64,000 bases of DNA, from NCBI GenBank assembly GCA_050955045.1, contig JBPBQV010000001.1, forward strand, positions 1-64,000. The letters are read 5' to 3'. Source of the stretch: Mucilaginibacter_A sp050955045 (lineage in GTDB: Bacteria; Bacteroidota; Bacteroidia; Sphingobacteriales; Sphingobacteriaceae). The translations under genes and the position numbers were made by a program. The notes under the pieces were generated by a model. That model worked only from the letters and a program-made list of their open reading frames with translations, made no database searches and was not told the origin of the DNA. Positions 37,365 to 46,874 of the stretch are shown here, one piece after another. Each line of letters starts with the position of its first letter. Within the stretch, counting starts at the first letter, position 1.

Positions 37365-37815
37365 ATTTTATGAGGTCTTTTGGGCTTCTAATTTCGATCA
37401 TTTCGTAACCAAATTGTAAGTTAACAGAATTGTAACCTTTAATTCTATCCAAATTTACAATATGTTTGAAGTTCCAGCTTGCTAAAACGTCCACTTTATT
37501 AATTGTTGCCAAAGCAATGTGTCTGCAATCTTCTAAACTTGTTTTACCAACAACTTTTTCACTAATATATTTATCGGCAAGCCGAATAGCGTCTTCAGTT
37601 AGTTCTACTCTTTCAAATTTTTCTGCTGAAAACTGAAATAGAAGTTCTTTCACTTGCTGCGGCGCGTTTAGTAATTCCAAATCTAACAAGTCGGAAACAA
37701 TAAATATAATTTCATTATTAATAAGCCGTTCAAACAATTTTAAGGTTGTTTCTTTAAACTCTTCATCAAAATAGGCGCCAACTACAGAAGTATCTATGTA
37801 AATACGTTGTTTCAT
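37351..37815 (-). CDS. PIN-domain ribonuclease, VapC-like toxin
   Basis: 154 residues of PIN fold. The acidic metal site is visible: Asp8 in I-Y-I-D-T-S-V, Glu in L-D-L-E-L-L near residue 48, Asp in L-E-D-C-R-H-I-A-L-A near 100, and the later D-V-L-A-S-W-N-F-K-H with an Asp near 113. The W-N-F-K-H-I-V motif is typical of a VapC-like subgroup. PIN toxins cut tRNA or rRNA when free of their antitoxin. No antitoxin gene lies upstream, and the overlapping 54-residue ORF downstream is the candidate partner. It is a small module wedged between a transporter and the xylan locus, with a hairpin repeat at its 3' end. Confidence 0.85.
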   Translation of the reverse strand: MKQRIYIDTSVVGAYFDEEFKETTLKLFERLINNEIIFIVSDLLDLELLNAPQQVKELLFQFSAEKFERVELTEDAIRLADKYISEKVVGKTSLEDCRHIALATINKVDVLASWNFKHIVNLDRIKGYNSVNLQFGYEMIEIRSPKDLIKYGDD

Positions 37816-37913
37816 TTACTTAGTTATTCTAACAAAAATACTTAAAAGACGAGGCCAAGCTTTTGTTGCTATTTTGCTTGTACTTTAATTATCATGGATA
37901 ACAAGCTGTCATC

Positions 37914-39032
37914 CTATTTCACAAACGGATCAATCTTTTCAATGCTGCCATCTGCATTATGTACAAGCTTGGTTACTTTCACGTTGCGTAAATGGTTTTT
38001 GTTTGATAACTGTGTATCATGATAAAAAAGATACCAATCGCCTTTAAATTCGATGATGGAATGGTGCGTTGTCCAGCCTTGTACCGGTTCTAAAAACGTG
38101 CCCTGATAAGTAAACGGACCGTAAGGCGTGCTGCCAATGGCATAAGCAAGAAAATGCGTATCGCCGGTAGAATAGGTTAAATAATATTTACCGTTATATT
38201 TATGCATCCATGAACCTTCAAAAAACCTTCGGTCATGATCTTTTCCTAATAAAGGCTTTCCGCTTTTATCTAAAATAACACCATCTTTTGGTTTTTCTGC
38301 AAACTCCAGCATGTTATTATTCAATTTAGCTACCTGAACGGTTAATGCCGGCTGGTCATCCTTCAGCAAATCTGTTTTAGAGCCGTTTGCTTCATATTTG
38401 CCGGTTGCCCAGCGTTGCAATTGTCCGCCCCAGATTCCGCCAAAATACATGTAAGAAGTACCATCAGTATCGGTAAAAACCGCCGGATCTATACTATAAC
38501 TGCCTGCAATTGGCTTGGGCTGTGCTTTAAACGGACCAACTGGTTTATCAGAAATAGCAACGCCCATATGAAATACATCCTGTTTATCTTTTACCGGAAA
38601 ATACAGGTAATATTTACCGTTTTTGTAAGCAACATCTGGTGCCCAAAGCTGCTTGCCCGCCCACGGAATATCTTTAATAGCTAACGCAATACCATTATCG
38701 GTTACTTTTCCGCCAATGTTATCCATAGATAAAATATGAAAATCTTTCATTGCGTATTGGTCGCCGTTATCATTATCTGCAATGCCGGCATCATAATCAT
38801 GCGATGGGTAAATGTAAATTTTACCGTTAAAAACATGTGCAGATGGATCGGCCGTGTAAATACTTTTAATCAGTGGCTGTGATAAATATTTTTTTCCGTC
38901 CGGCGATTTTTGCACGCCCGTATCGGTTTTTGCACTAGCATTTTCTGCCGAGGATGAACTGTTTTTTGAAGTATTCTGGCAAGATGCAGTACTTGCAAGC
39001 ACTGCAAGCGCTATTAAAGCTGATAATTTCAT
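37914..39032 (-). CDS. GH43-family lipoprotein (beta-xylosidase/arabinofuranosidase-like)
   Basis: 372 residues with lipobox T-A-S-C (Cys18), so it is anchored in the periplasm or on the surface. The five-bladed propeller shows Y-T-A-D-P-S-A-H near residue 58 (general base Asp), A-P-D-V-A-Y-K-N-G-K-Y-Y-L-Y near 131, and S-I-D-P-A-V-F near 181 (pKa-tuning Asp). F-E-G-S-W-M-H-K-Y near 270 carries the acid Glu, and H-H-S-I lies near 333. It likely removes xylose or arabinose from xylo-oligosaccharides. It is the last gene of the minus-strand arm GH10-GH115-GH43. A 43-bp gap holding a dispersed-repeat copy separates it from GH115. Confidence 0.9.
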   Translation of the reverse strand: MKLSALIALAVLASTASCQNTSKNSSSSAENASAKTDTGVQKSPDGKKYLSQPLIKSIYTADPSAHVFNGKIYIYPSHDYDAGIADNDNGDQYAMKDFHILSMDNIGGKVTDNGIALAIKDIPWAGKQLWAPDVAYKNGKYYLYFPVKDKQDVFHMGVAISDKPVGPFKAQPKPIAGSYSIDPAVFTDTDGTSYMYFGGIWGGQLQRWATGKYEANGSKTDLLKDDQPALTVQVAKLNNNMLEFAEKPKDGVILDKSGKPLLGKDHDRRFFEGSWMHKYNGKYYLTYSTGDTHFLAYAIGSTPYGPFTYQGTFLEPVQGWTTHHSIIEFKGDWYLFYHDTQLSNKNHLRNVKVTKLVHNADGSIEKIDPFVK

Positions 39033-39053
39033 TATTTTTTAGTTTGATATGAA

Positions 39054-39076
39054 TGATGCTTCTTTTATAGGTAATT
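39054..39076 (+). repeat. Solitary dispersed-repeat copy inside the GH115-GH43 operon
   Basis: GATGCTTCTTTTATAGGTAA, with the exact 11-mer at 39058-39068, fills most of the 43-bp gap between two co-directional genes. No facing arm is nearby. Confidence 0.75.
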
Positions 39077-41988
39077 TATTTGCTTCGATAACTTTCCGGC
39101 GGACCGAGATAACTGGGTTTTAATCCGCCAAAATCCAAAACTAACTTTTGCAATACCACGCCCGAATCTACCATCCAGAACTTTAGCACGTGCTGGCCTG
39201 GCTTTTTAAAATTGTGTGTTGAAGTTAAAATTCTGATGTTATCAGCAACAGATTTGTTCCAGTCGCCCTCCGTGTTTTTTTGATGTATATTGATGAGTTG
39301 CGGTTGCTCATCATCCACAGATACTGCATAATGCAAACCATCGGAATTAGTAAAATCAATTGTAGGCGAAACATACGCGTTTACTTTTACTGCGCCGCTA
39401 TCAGAAACTAATAATTGATATTCTAAATGCGGACTATTTTTACCAAGCGTTTGTTTAGAAGCTGTAACCGGAGAAGTAGTTACGGCATCTAATGTGCGAC
39501 CGTTATCCGGCAAAACTTTCCATTTAATTGTTCCGGCATCCACAGCTTTGGTAAAATGTGCAGCTTCTATCGAAATATAACCGTTATTTTCTGCAAAAGT
39601 ATTTGGGTTTTTTGGAGCGGGATTATTGTTGATAATTGCCCGAACCGAAGTTTTAGCTTGATTTGCGCCTGTAATTGAGATTAAAGCCTCCTGCATTCCG
39701 GCCGGAACTTTTGTCCAATCTACGCTTACAGTTAACCTTTGTTCCAGATCAATTTTTCCGTTTTTTGGTGAGATAATTAGCCACGGAACAGAGGTTTCAG
39801 CCTGAAAATTAAAAGCTGTTTTTCCACGATTAAAAACTTCTATATAATGCGTCGATTTTTCAGCAACATTAAATTCAGGCAGAACCGCATTAGCTTGATT
39901 ATTTGGCCACCAGGAAGTTGATCCCTCAACACTTACACCCATATCAGCAGCAGCCGGAACATCAATTTGCTTTACTTCGGGCATTTTGTTAGCGCGTGGT
40001 TCCTGCCAGTAAGTATAACCAATATGTGTTTGATCCATCATGTGGCTCCATTTACCATTAGCCAGTGTATCGTTATAATATTTGGAAATGGCAGCATCAT
40101 TAGTATATAAAACTTTTACACTATCAGCTAATGCGTTGGCAGCAGATCGGCCTTGTGCTGCATACATACTGTTTTTAGCTGTTAAAAAATAGAGTTCGTT
40201 TAAATTACTGCAAGCTAATATTGGGTGCAGCACCAATTCGTAAAAAGCATCTTTATAAGCAGCAGGAATTTTTTGATTTAACTGCTCTGCCTGCGTTTTT
40301 AATGTTTTATAATCAGAAACAATTGTTTCAAATTCCCGGTAGTTGTTAAGGCTGTAAGTGTTTTTATCTAATAATTCCGGTTTCCTGCGACCATTATATT
40401 TGCTGTATTTAGATAAAATTGTCGCAATTTCTGTAGCATACTCAGAACCAAACTGTTTTGCTGCCCAATCCTCCGTATATTTTTGCAGCTGGTCTGCGCT
40501 GATTTTTTTCGGGTTCCAGGCATAATCCAGGAAAAATGAAATAGGGAATTCCACCGGCTTTAAATCGCCCACATTTACAATCCAAACCTGGTTTGCGCCG
40601 TATTCATTAGCCAGGTGCATTTGCTCCCAGGTTTTTGAGATCGGGTTAGTGTTAAGCCATTTGTAATTCCGCGGGCCGCCAACGTAATCAAAATGATAAT
40701 AAATACCGTAACCTCCGCTCCTTTTTGCTTCTCCAGGTTTTGGTAATTTACGGATGTTTCCCCAATTATCATCACATAAAAGCAGCGTTACATCATCCGG
40801 CACGCGCATTCCTTTATCATAATAATCCTGCACTTCCTTGTATAAAGCCCACATTTGCGGCGTTTCGGTTAGCTTCTTTTTGGTTTCTTCGGAGATAATT
40901 TTACGCTGATCAGCCACAATTTTTTCCAGCAGTTTGATGTTGCTGCCTTCTTCCATCGGCATATCGCCGTCGCCACGCATTCCAACCGTTACAATGGTTT
41001 CTGCCGAACCCATATTCCGGATTCCTTTCCGCCAGAAATCCTGTAAAACTTCCGCGTTTTTCTGGTAGTTCCACTCTCCTTTTCCGTAGCGTTTCCACTC
41101 CTGCTGCGCGCGGTCCATTGGTTCGTGGTGCGAAGTTCCCATCACCACGCCGTAATCATTTGCTGTTTTCCGGTTGAGGGAATCATCATCATTAAAAGCA
41201 TTTCCCCACATCGCCGGCCACAAATAATTGCCTTTTAAGCGAAGGATCAACTCGAACATTGTGGCGTACATTTTATGGTTTACGCCGCCGAATTTCGCTT
41301 TCGTCCAGCCGGAAAATGCCGGTGCTTCATCATTGATAAAAATGCCGCGGTATTTTACAACGGGCGTTCCCTGCGTGTGCCTGCCTGCAATCACATATAA
41401 ATCTTTTTGTTTTTTAACGGGAACATCGGCCCAATAATACCAGGGCGAAACGCCGATCTGACCGGAAACATCATAAATACCAAAAATAGTTCCGCGTTTA
41501 TCGCTGCCTGCAATCACCAAAGCACGATCTACGCCGGGCATTGGTTTTTCTACAACCTGAATTAAGAAGGTTTCCCACTTTCCTGCAATTCCGTTTACGT
41601 TCAGTTTTTTTTGCTGAACTAAGCGGTCAATTATCGGGTTTTTGCCCAGCGTACCAATCAGCACTACTTCTTTTACCGGTGTTTTTTTGGTAAAGAAATC
41701 AGGTTGAACATCCGTTACAGCTGCAATATCTTTTTGCAAATCTTTTGCTGCGCGGATTACTCCTGGAAAATCTGTTTCACTAACGCTGATTGTTGCAGAT
41801 TTTCCGGCTGCAGAAAGCGCAAACGAACCACTTGTTTTTTTGAAGGAAATGTATTGATCATCACCAATATTAGCCAATGCTTTTTGCTGAAAAACAACAG
41901 ACATCAACACTAAAAAAACACCGGTAAAAGAAGTATGCCTGTTAATGCGGTTTGAATCGAAACCTATGTTTTGAAAAAAAATTTTCAT
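39076..41988 (-). CDS. GH115 xylan alpha-1,2-glucuronidase
   Basis: 970 residues, the family's normal length. It removes (4-O-methyl)glucuronic acid from xylan or its fragments. A signal peptide covers about residues 1-40. The N-terminal domain runs to about 190, then the catalytic barrel has Y-R-G-I-F-I-N-D-E-A-P-A-F-S-G-W near 213-228, G-T-S-H-H-E-P-M near 282, and V-G-M-R-G-D-G-D-M-P-M-E-E-G near 335. L-L-C-D-D-N-W-G-N and G-I-Y-Y-H-F-D-Y-V-G-G-P follow near 407-440. Helical and Ig-like C-terminal domains follow. The gene sits 23 bp after the GH10 stop. An odd near-copy of the dispersed repeat (ACTTCTTTTACCGG) encodes part of the signal peptide. Confidence 0.94.
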   Translation of the reverse strand: MKIFFQNIGFDSNRINRHTSFTGVFLVLMSVVFQQKALANIGDDQYISFKKTSGSFALSAAGKSATISVSETDFPGVIRAAKDLQKDIAAVTDVQPDFFTKKTPVKEVVLIGTLGKNPIIDRLVQQKKLNVNGIAGKWETFLIQVVEKPMPGVDRALVIAGSDKRGTIFGIYDVSGQIGVSPWYYWADVPVKKQKDLYVIAGRHTQGTPVVKYRGIFINDEAPAFSGWTKAKFGGVNHKMYATMFELILRLKGNYLWPAMWGNAFNDDDSLNRKTANDYGVVMGTSHHEPMDRAQQEWKRYGKGEWNYQKNAEVLQDFWRKGIRNMGSAETIVTVGMRGDGDMPMEEGSNIKLLEKIVADQRKIISEETKKKLTETPQMWALYKEVQDYYDKGMRVPDDVTLLLCDDNWGNIRKLPKPGEAKRSGGYGIYYHFDYVGGPRNYKWLNTNPISKTWEQMHLANEYGANQVWIVNVGDLKPVEFPISFFLDYAWNPKKISADQLQKYTEDWAAKQFGSEYATEIATILSKYSKYNGRRKPELLDKNTYSLNNYREFETIVSDYKTLKTQAEQLNQKIPAAYKDAFYELVLHPILACSNLNELYFLTAKNSMYAAQGRSAANALADSVKVLYTNDAAISKYYNDTLANGKWSHMMDQTHIGYTYWQEPRANKMPEVKQIDVPAAADMGVSVEGSTSWWPNNQANAVLPEFNVAEKSTHYIEVFNRGKTAFNFQAETSVPWLIISPKNGKIDLEQRLTVSVDWTKVPAGMQEALISITGANQAKTSVRAIINNNPAPKNPNTFAENNGYISIEAAHFTKAVDAGTIKWKVLPDNGRTLDAVTTSPVTASKQTLGKNSPHLEYQLLVSDSGAVKVNAYVSPTIDFTNSDGLHYAVSVDDEQPQLINIHQKNTEGDWNKSVADNIRILTSTHNFKKPGQHVLKFWMVDSGVVLQKLVLDFGGLKPSYLGPPESYRSK

Positions 41989-42011
41989 GTAATTGGTTAA
42001 ATTAAAACTGA

Positions 42012-43112
42012 TTATTTAAAGTTTACAACGCTCCAGTAAGCTTTTTTCGGCTGATAATTCTGGTCAAACAGTAAAGGATAATTTTTTCGTCCAGCTACCG
42101 GATATTCGTCCAGCCAGCTATAATGATCAGAAACATTCCAAAACGTAACACCGGAAATCACGCTTTTATAATCCCGGAAAATTTTGAAAACTTCGGCGTA
42201 TTTATTTAGCTGCTTTTGCTCGGCCTCCGGCGTAAAAGCAACCGATTCGCCGGGCCGCAAACTGCGCTTGTCTTTCTCCCATGGATAAATAGAAACATCC
42301 AGTTCGGTAATTTGCACTTTTAATCCCAAAGAAGAAAACCGTTTGATTGTTTCAATTAATTCCTGCTGTGTTGGTTCAACCAGCGACCAATGTGCCTGCA
42401 AACCAACCGCATTGATTGGGATTTTGGCATCAACCAGTTTTTTCAAAAGTTTGTAAATGCGTTCTCTTTTTTCCGGTCGCTCGGTATTGTAATCGTTATA
42501 AAATAAAACCGCTTTCGGGTCGGCTTCATGTGCATATTCAAAAGCTTTAAAAATGAAATCTTCGCCGCAGATTTTGTACCAGGTAGAATTGCGCAGAAAC
42601 TCATCTGGGTTATCAGAAATTGCCTCGTTTACAACATCCCAAGCATAAATTTTTCCTTTATACCGATTGACAACCTTGGTAATATGATCTTTCAACCGTT
42701 TCAGTAATACTTCTTTTGTCACCTCTTTTCCAGCGGAATCTTTAAATAGCCACCTTGGTGTTTGCTCGTGCCAGCACAAGTTGTGGCCACGAACTTTTAA
42801 ACCATTTTTTTGGGCGAAGCTGACAATTGAATCTGCTTCTGGCCAATTATAACGGTTTTCTTCGGGATGAATTGGTCCCATTTTCATTGAATTTTCTGGT
42901 GTGAGGCTGTTAAACTGTGCTAAGATTAATGCTCCTTCTTTACCTTGAAAGGATCTGGCTGAAACCGCAACGCCAATAGGGAAATAGTTCTTGTAATAAT
43001 CTTTTAACCCTTTAGGCTGATTTTGCGCCTGAGAAAAAGCAGTAATGTATAACAAGAATCCTAACAGAAGCCAAAATCTATAATTACAATTTGGTAAAAG
43101 TTTTATACACAT
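42012..43112 (-). CDS. GH10 endo-1,4-beta-xylanase
   Basis: 366 residues with a signal peptide (cleavage near A-F-S-Q-A-Q, about residue 30). A single GH10 barrel follows: N-S-L-T-P-E-N-S-M-K near 72, G-H-N-L-C-W-H near 112, the acid/base Glu163 in W-D-V-V-N-E, and the nucleophile Glu270 in I-T-E-L-D. W-N-V-S-D and W-L-D lie near the C-terminus. It hydrolyses the xylan backbone into oligosaccharides outside the cytoplasm. First gene of the minus-strand arm, divergent from susC across a 551-bp regulatory region. Confidence 0.95.
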   Translation of the reverse strand: MCIKLLPNCNYRFWLLLGFLLYITAFSQAQNQPKGLKDYYKNYFPIGVAVSARSFQGKEGALILAQFNSLTPENSMKMGPIHPEENRYNWPEADSIVSFAQKNGLKVRGHNLCWHEQTPRWLFKDSAGKEVTKEVLLKRLKDHITKVVNRYKGKIYAWDVVNEAISDNPDEFLRNSTWYKICGEDFIFKAFEYAHEADPKAVLFYNDYNTERPEKRERIYKLLKKLVDAKIPINAVGLQAHWSLVEPTQQELIETIKRFSSLGLKVQITELDVSIYPWEKDKRSLRPGESVAFTPEAEQKQLNKYAEVFKIFRDYKSVISGVTFWNVSDHYSWLDEYPVAGRKNYPLLFDQNYQPKKAYWSVVNFK

Positions 43113-43663
43113 AATATTAATTTAATTAAAAAAGATGGATAATTACAAAACATTTATGCAGCCAATTACTATAAGAATTATTAAGCTATAATTTATATTA
43201 TCATAAAAAACAGTACACCATATAAAAATCAATCTGTATTATACTACTTATATAAAAAGCAATAGACTGATTAATAGACAGATATTATTTACAAAAACAC
43301 TTTTGAAACTGGCTTACAATTATTTGTAACAAACTTAAAATTATTTTTGCAATCGATTGCATTTAAAAAATCTTTTCATACTTTTATCTAACCAATAATA
43401 TTAACCGTATAAGTTTTTTTGCAGCTGTTTTTATTTGATATTGTTTCACATGTAAACATGTAATTATACTATTTGAAGAAAATTGTAAACCTAAAAATGA
43501 ATGGAGAAAATTTTACTTTATTGCAGTGGTGGCAGTCCCCCCAAAATATATGGTATTTCTATAAACTGTAATGCCTAGCATTATAAAAAAACCAATTACT
43601 ACTAAATAAACTACAAAAGTTACAGGATAATAATTTCCTATAACGATTATTTAACCTATTATT
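43113..43663. other. Divergent regulatory region between the two arms of the xylan locus
   Basis: 551 bp without a gene. It contains the LacI-type palindrome at 43348-43361. TACTTTTA (43379-43386), one mismatch from TAnnTTTG, points toward susC. A tandem octamer ACATGTAA-ACATGTAA lies at 43448-43463. A weak C-rich patch is near 43534. The susC leader would be about 270 nt if the -7 guess is right. Confidence 0.6.
43348..43361. promoter_or_regulatory. LacI-type operator upstream of susC
   Basis: TGCAATCGATTGCA is a perfect 14-bp palindrome containing the same 12-bp core as the operator at 31881-31892. It lies 303 bp before susC and 236 bp before the GH10 start, so one site could control both arms. 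Confidence 0.8.
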
Positions 43664-46600
43664 ATGAAAAAAATAAATACTAAAAAATGCTGGGTTGTTA
43701 GCTACCGGCTAAGTATTTTAACTAAGAAAGCATCTTTCAGCTTGCTTTTAATTTTACAAACCTTTTTATGGCAGACTACAGTATTCGCTCAAAACACAAC
43801 AATTAGAGGTAAAATTACTGATGAAAAAGGATTAGGCTTACCTGGTGCTTCAGTAACGGTACGAGGCTCAACTGCTGGAGTATCTACAGATGCAGAAGGT
43901 AATTATTCTATAGCTGCTGCTCCAGCAAATACGCTGGTCGTTTCGTTTATTGGTTACATCAGTAAAAACGTGGTAGTAGGCAATCAAACTACTTTGAACG
44001 TACAATTAGGTCCAAGTAGCAGTTCTTTAAACGAAGTTGTAGTAGTTGGCTATGGTACGCAAAAGCGGTCAGATGTTACAGGTTCTATTGCGTCAATAAG
44101 TAGTGCAACGCTACAAGAAGTACCGGCAACTAACATTATTAACCAATTACAAGGTCGTGTAGCAGGGGTTGATATTCAAACTAATAGTAATCAGCCGGGA
44201 GCAGCAGGTGCAATCCGTATTCGTGGGGAGCGTTCTCTTGGGACTACTGGTAATGCAGCTGATTCGCAGAACGGACCACTAATTATATTAGATGGTATTC
44301 CATTTGTTGGCGGAAGCATTAATGACATTAACCCTAATGATATTACCAGTATTGATATTCTAAAAGATGCTTCGGCAACTGCTATTTATGGTTCAAGAGG
44401 TGCCAGTGGTGTTATCATAGTTACAACCAAAAGAGGAAAATCTGGCAAAACTACAGTTAGTTATAATGCTTATACTGGCGTTAGCAACAGAACTGCAGAG
44501 TATAATTTTATGAATGGGCAGGAATATGCAAATTTTAAAGATGTTGCCCGCAGGTTAAATAGTGTTAATGCCAACACATCCAATTATGGTTTAACTACTG
44601 CTGAACAAGCTGGCTTAGCAAATGGTACTAATACGGATTGGCAGAAAATAATTTTCAGAACTGGTTATACAAATGATCAAAGTTTGAACATTTCAGGCGG
44701 TAATGACAAAACTCAGTTTTCATTTGGTGGTGGTTATCGTAATGAAAAAGGCATTGTTTACGGCCAAAATTATACACGTTATACTTTGCGTGCTACATTA
44801 GATCATCAAATTGGAAGTCGGATTAGAGTTGGAGGTAGTATTGCAGAAAATCTATCCGTTACCAATGGAGGAAACCGTTATCCGGTAGGTGGTGTCATCA
44901 GGTTTAGCCCGTTAGTATCGCCTTATAATGCAGACGGTTCTATAAATTTATTACCTTTAGTTGGATCACTGGATGCAGCTACTGTTAATCCGTTAACCAT
45001 TAGAAATGCAACTACCAATACAGATCAAAATAGACGTTTAAGCACGGTAAATTCACTTTATGGCGAAGTGAAAATTATTGATGGGTTAAAGTACCGTGCA
45101 AATATTGGTTTTAATTATTATTCTAGTGGCGGGGGTATGTATGCTGGCCCTAACACTTTCTATAATGCTGCAACTTTATATAGTCAATCAGCTGAAAATG
45201 TTAATGCAAGTGAAAATTATACTTATACAGTTGAGAACTTATTGATATATGATAAAACTTTTGCAGAAAAACACCATGTAACATTTACGGGATTATATAG
45301 CATTGAGAAAGACCATAATCAAGGTAACGGTTTTAATGGTGTTGGTATTCCAGCTGACTACATACAAAATTACAATTTAGGACAAGCAACCAGTATATCC
45401 ACAAACGGCAATTCTACTTATTACAATGAAAGAGGTTTAATTTCTTACATGGCACGTTTAAATTATGTTTACAATGGCAAATATTCTTTAACTGCTACTG
45501 TAAGAGATGACGGTTCTTCCGTATTCCCTAATAAAAAATACTACACCTATCCTGCATTGGGTTTAGCATGGAATGTTGACCGGGAAGGTTTCTTCAAAAA
45601 TATTAATAATGTAGTATCAGCTTTAAAGATTAGGGCTGGTTATGGTTTAACGTCAAACCAATCGGTAGGTGCTTATTCATCACAAGGTAACTTATCCAGC
45701 AATTTTTACAACTTTGGTTCAACTGGTGCTAACGGATATATTTTAACAACTTTAGCTAACCAAAATTTAAGCTGGGAATTTACCAAAAGCTTTGATGCAG
45801 GTATAGATTTCGGGTTATTCAAGGATCGTATTACGGGTACTATTGACGTTTACGATCAAAGAACCAGTGATATTTTACAACAAGTTAATTTACCGCCAAG
45901 TAACGGTGCAAGTTCTTATACATCAAACCAAGGTAAAACTAAAGGTCAAGGATTAGAAGTTTCTGTAAGTTCTCAAAACATTAAAAATGTAGGAGGATTC
46001 AATTGGTCAACTGATGTAAACGTTTCGTTTAACAGAAACTCCATTATTGCTCTACATGACAATGTTCAACAAGATATTGGCAACAATTGGTTTGTTGGTC
46101 AACCATTTAACGTTATTTATGATGTTAGAAAATTAGGTATCTGGCAAACTAGCGAAGCTGCACAAGCTGCTGTATATGGTCAACTGCCGGGACAAATTAA
46201 AGTACAAGATGTAGACAATGATGGTAAAATTAACGCCAATGACTTGCAGATAATAGGTAATTTTCAGCCTAAATATACTGGGGGTATAACCAATCGTTTC
46301 GCTTATAAAAACTTTGACTTATCTCTGGTGACAACTGCACGTATTGGACAAACGGTAGTGGTTCCATATCTTTCTGCTGATGGTAGCGGCCAAGGTTATC
46401 CTTTTTTTGGTAATGGCCGTGTAAACCAGTGGAAGGTTGATTATTGGACTCCGCTAAACCCAACTAACGCATTTCCTGCTCCGGATGCTGCTAATGACAG
46501 ACAGCTATATGCTTCTACTTTAGCTTATCGCGATGGATCGTTTATTAAAATGCGAAGCATTAATTTCGGTTATACCATCCCTGCCAAATTAATACAAAAA

Positions 46601-46855
46601 GCTGGCATCAGTTCATTAAGAGTTTATGCTACATGCTTTAATCCTTTTATTATTTATTCGCCCCTGGTTAGAAGCGGTTATGCGATTGATCCGGAAGGAA
46701 ATGCTACCGGAGGTATTGTTACCTCACAGGTAAATGCAAGTTATCCTGCTGCTGGTGGTGGTAATGCAAGCACAGGCAGTAGCCGTGCCATTACTGTTAA
46801 TTTAAACAATCCGCAAACAAGAACATTTCAGTTAGGTATTAACGCAAGATTCTAA
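43664..46855 (+). CDS. SusC/RagA-type TonB-dependent outer-membrane transporter
   Basis: 1063 residues. The signal region ends near residue 43 (V-F-A-Q-N). It then has a carboxypeptidase-like regulatory domain (about 45-125, G-L-P-G-A-S-V-T-V-R-G), and the TonB box/plug with the Bacteroidota signature S-L-N-E-V-V-V-V-G-Y-G-T-Q and L-K-D-A-S-A-T-A-I-Y-G-S-R-G-A. A long beta-barrel ends in F-Q-L-G-I-N-A-R-F. With SusD it imports xylo-oligosaccharides. The susD start follows 19 bp after the stop. No sigma/anti-sigma pair or hybrid two-component regulator is adjacent, in line with control by the LacI-type protein. Confidence 0.95.
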   Translation: MKKINTKKCWVVSYRLSILTKKASFSLLLILQTFLWQTTVFAQNTTIRGKITDEKGLGLPGASVTVRGSTAGVSTDAEGNYSIAAAPANTLVVSFIGYISKNVVVGNQTTLNVQLGPSSSSLNEVVVVGYGTQKRSDVTGSIASISSATLQEVPATNIINQLQGRVAGVDIQTNSNQPGAAGAIRIRGERSLGTTGNAADSQNGPLIILDGIPFVGGSINDINPNDITSIDILKDASATAIYGSRGASGVIIVTTKRGKSGKTTVSYNAYTGVSNRTAEYNFMNGQEYANFKDVARRLNSVNANTSNYGLTTAEQAGLANGTNTDWQKIIFRTGYTNDQSLNISGGNDKTQFSFGGGYRNEKGIVYGQNYTRYTLRATLDHQIGSRIRVGGSIAENLSVTNGGNRYPVGGVIRFSPLVSPYNADGSINLLPLVGSLDAATVNPLTIRNATTNTDQNRRLSTVNSLYGEVKIIDGLKYRANIGFNYYSSGGGMYAGPNTFYNAATLYSQSAENVNASENYTYTVENLLIYDKTFAEKHHVTFTGLYSIEKDHNQGNGFNGVGIPADYIQNYNLGQATSISTNGNSTYYNERGLISYMARLNYVYNGKYSLTATVRDDGSSVFPNKKYYTYPALGLAWNVDREGFFKNINNVVSALKIRAGYGLTSNQSVGAYSSQGNLSSNFYNFGSTGANGYILTTLANQNLSWEFTKSFDAGIDFGLFKDRITGTIDVYDQRTSDILQQVNLPPSNGASSYTSNQGKTKGQGLEVSVSSQNIKNVGGFNWSTDVNVSFNRNSIIALHDNVQQDIGNNWFVGQPFNVIYDVRKLGIWQTSEAAQAAVYGQLPGQIKVQDVDNDGKINANDLQIIGNFQPKYTGGITNRFAYKNFDLSLVTTARIGQTVVVPYLSADGSGQGYPFFGNGRVNQWKVDYWTPLNPTNAFPAPDAANDRQLYASTLAYRDGSFIKMRSINFGYTIPAKLIQKAGISSLRVYATCFNPFIIYSPLVRSGYAIDPEGNATGGIVTSQVNASYPAAGGGNASTGSSRAITVNLNNPQTRTFQLGINARF

Positions 46856-46874
46856 CATATAAATTATTATTCAA

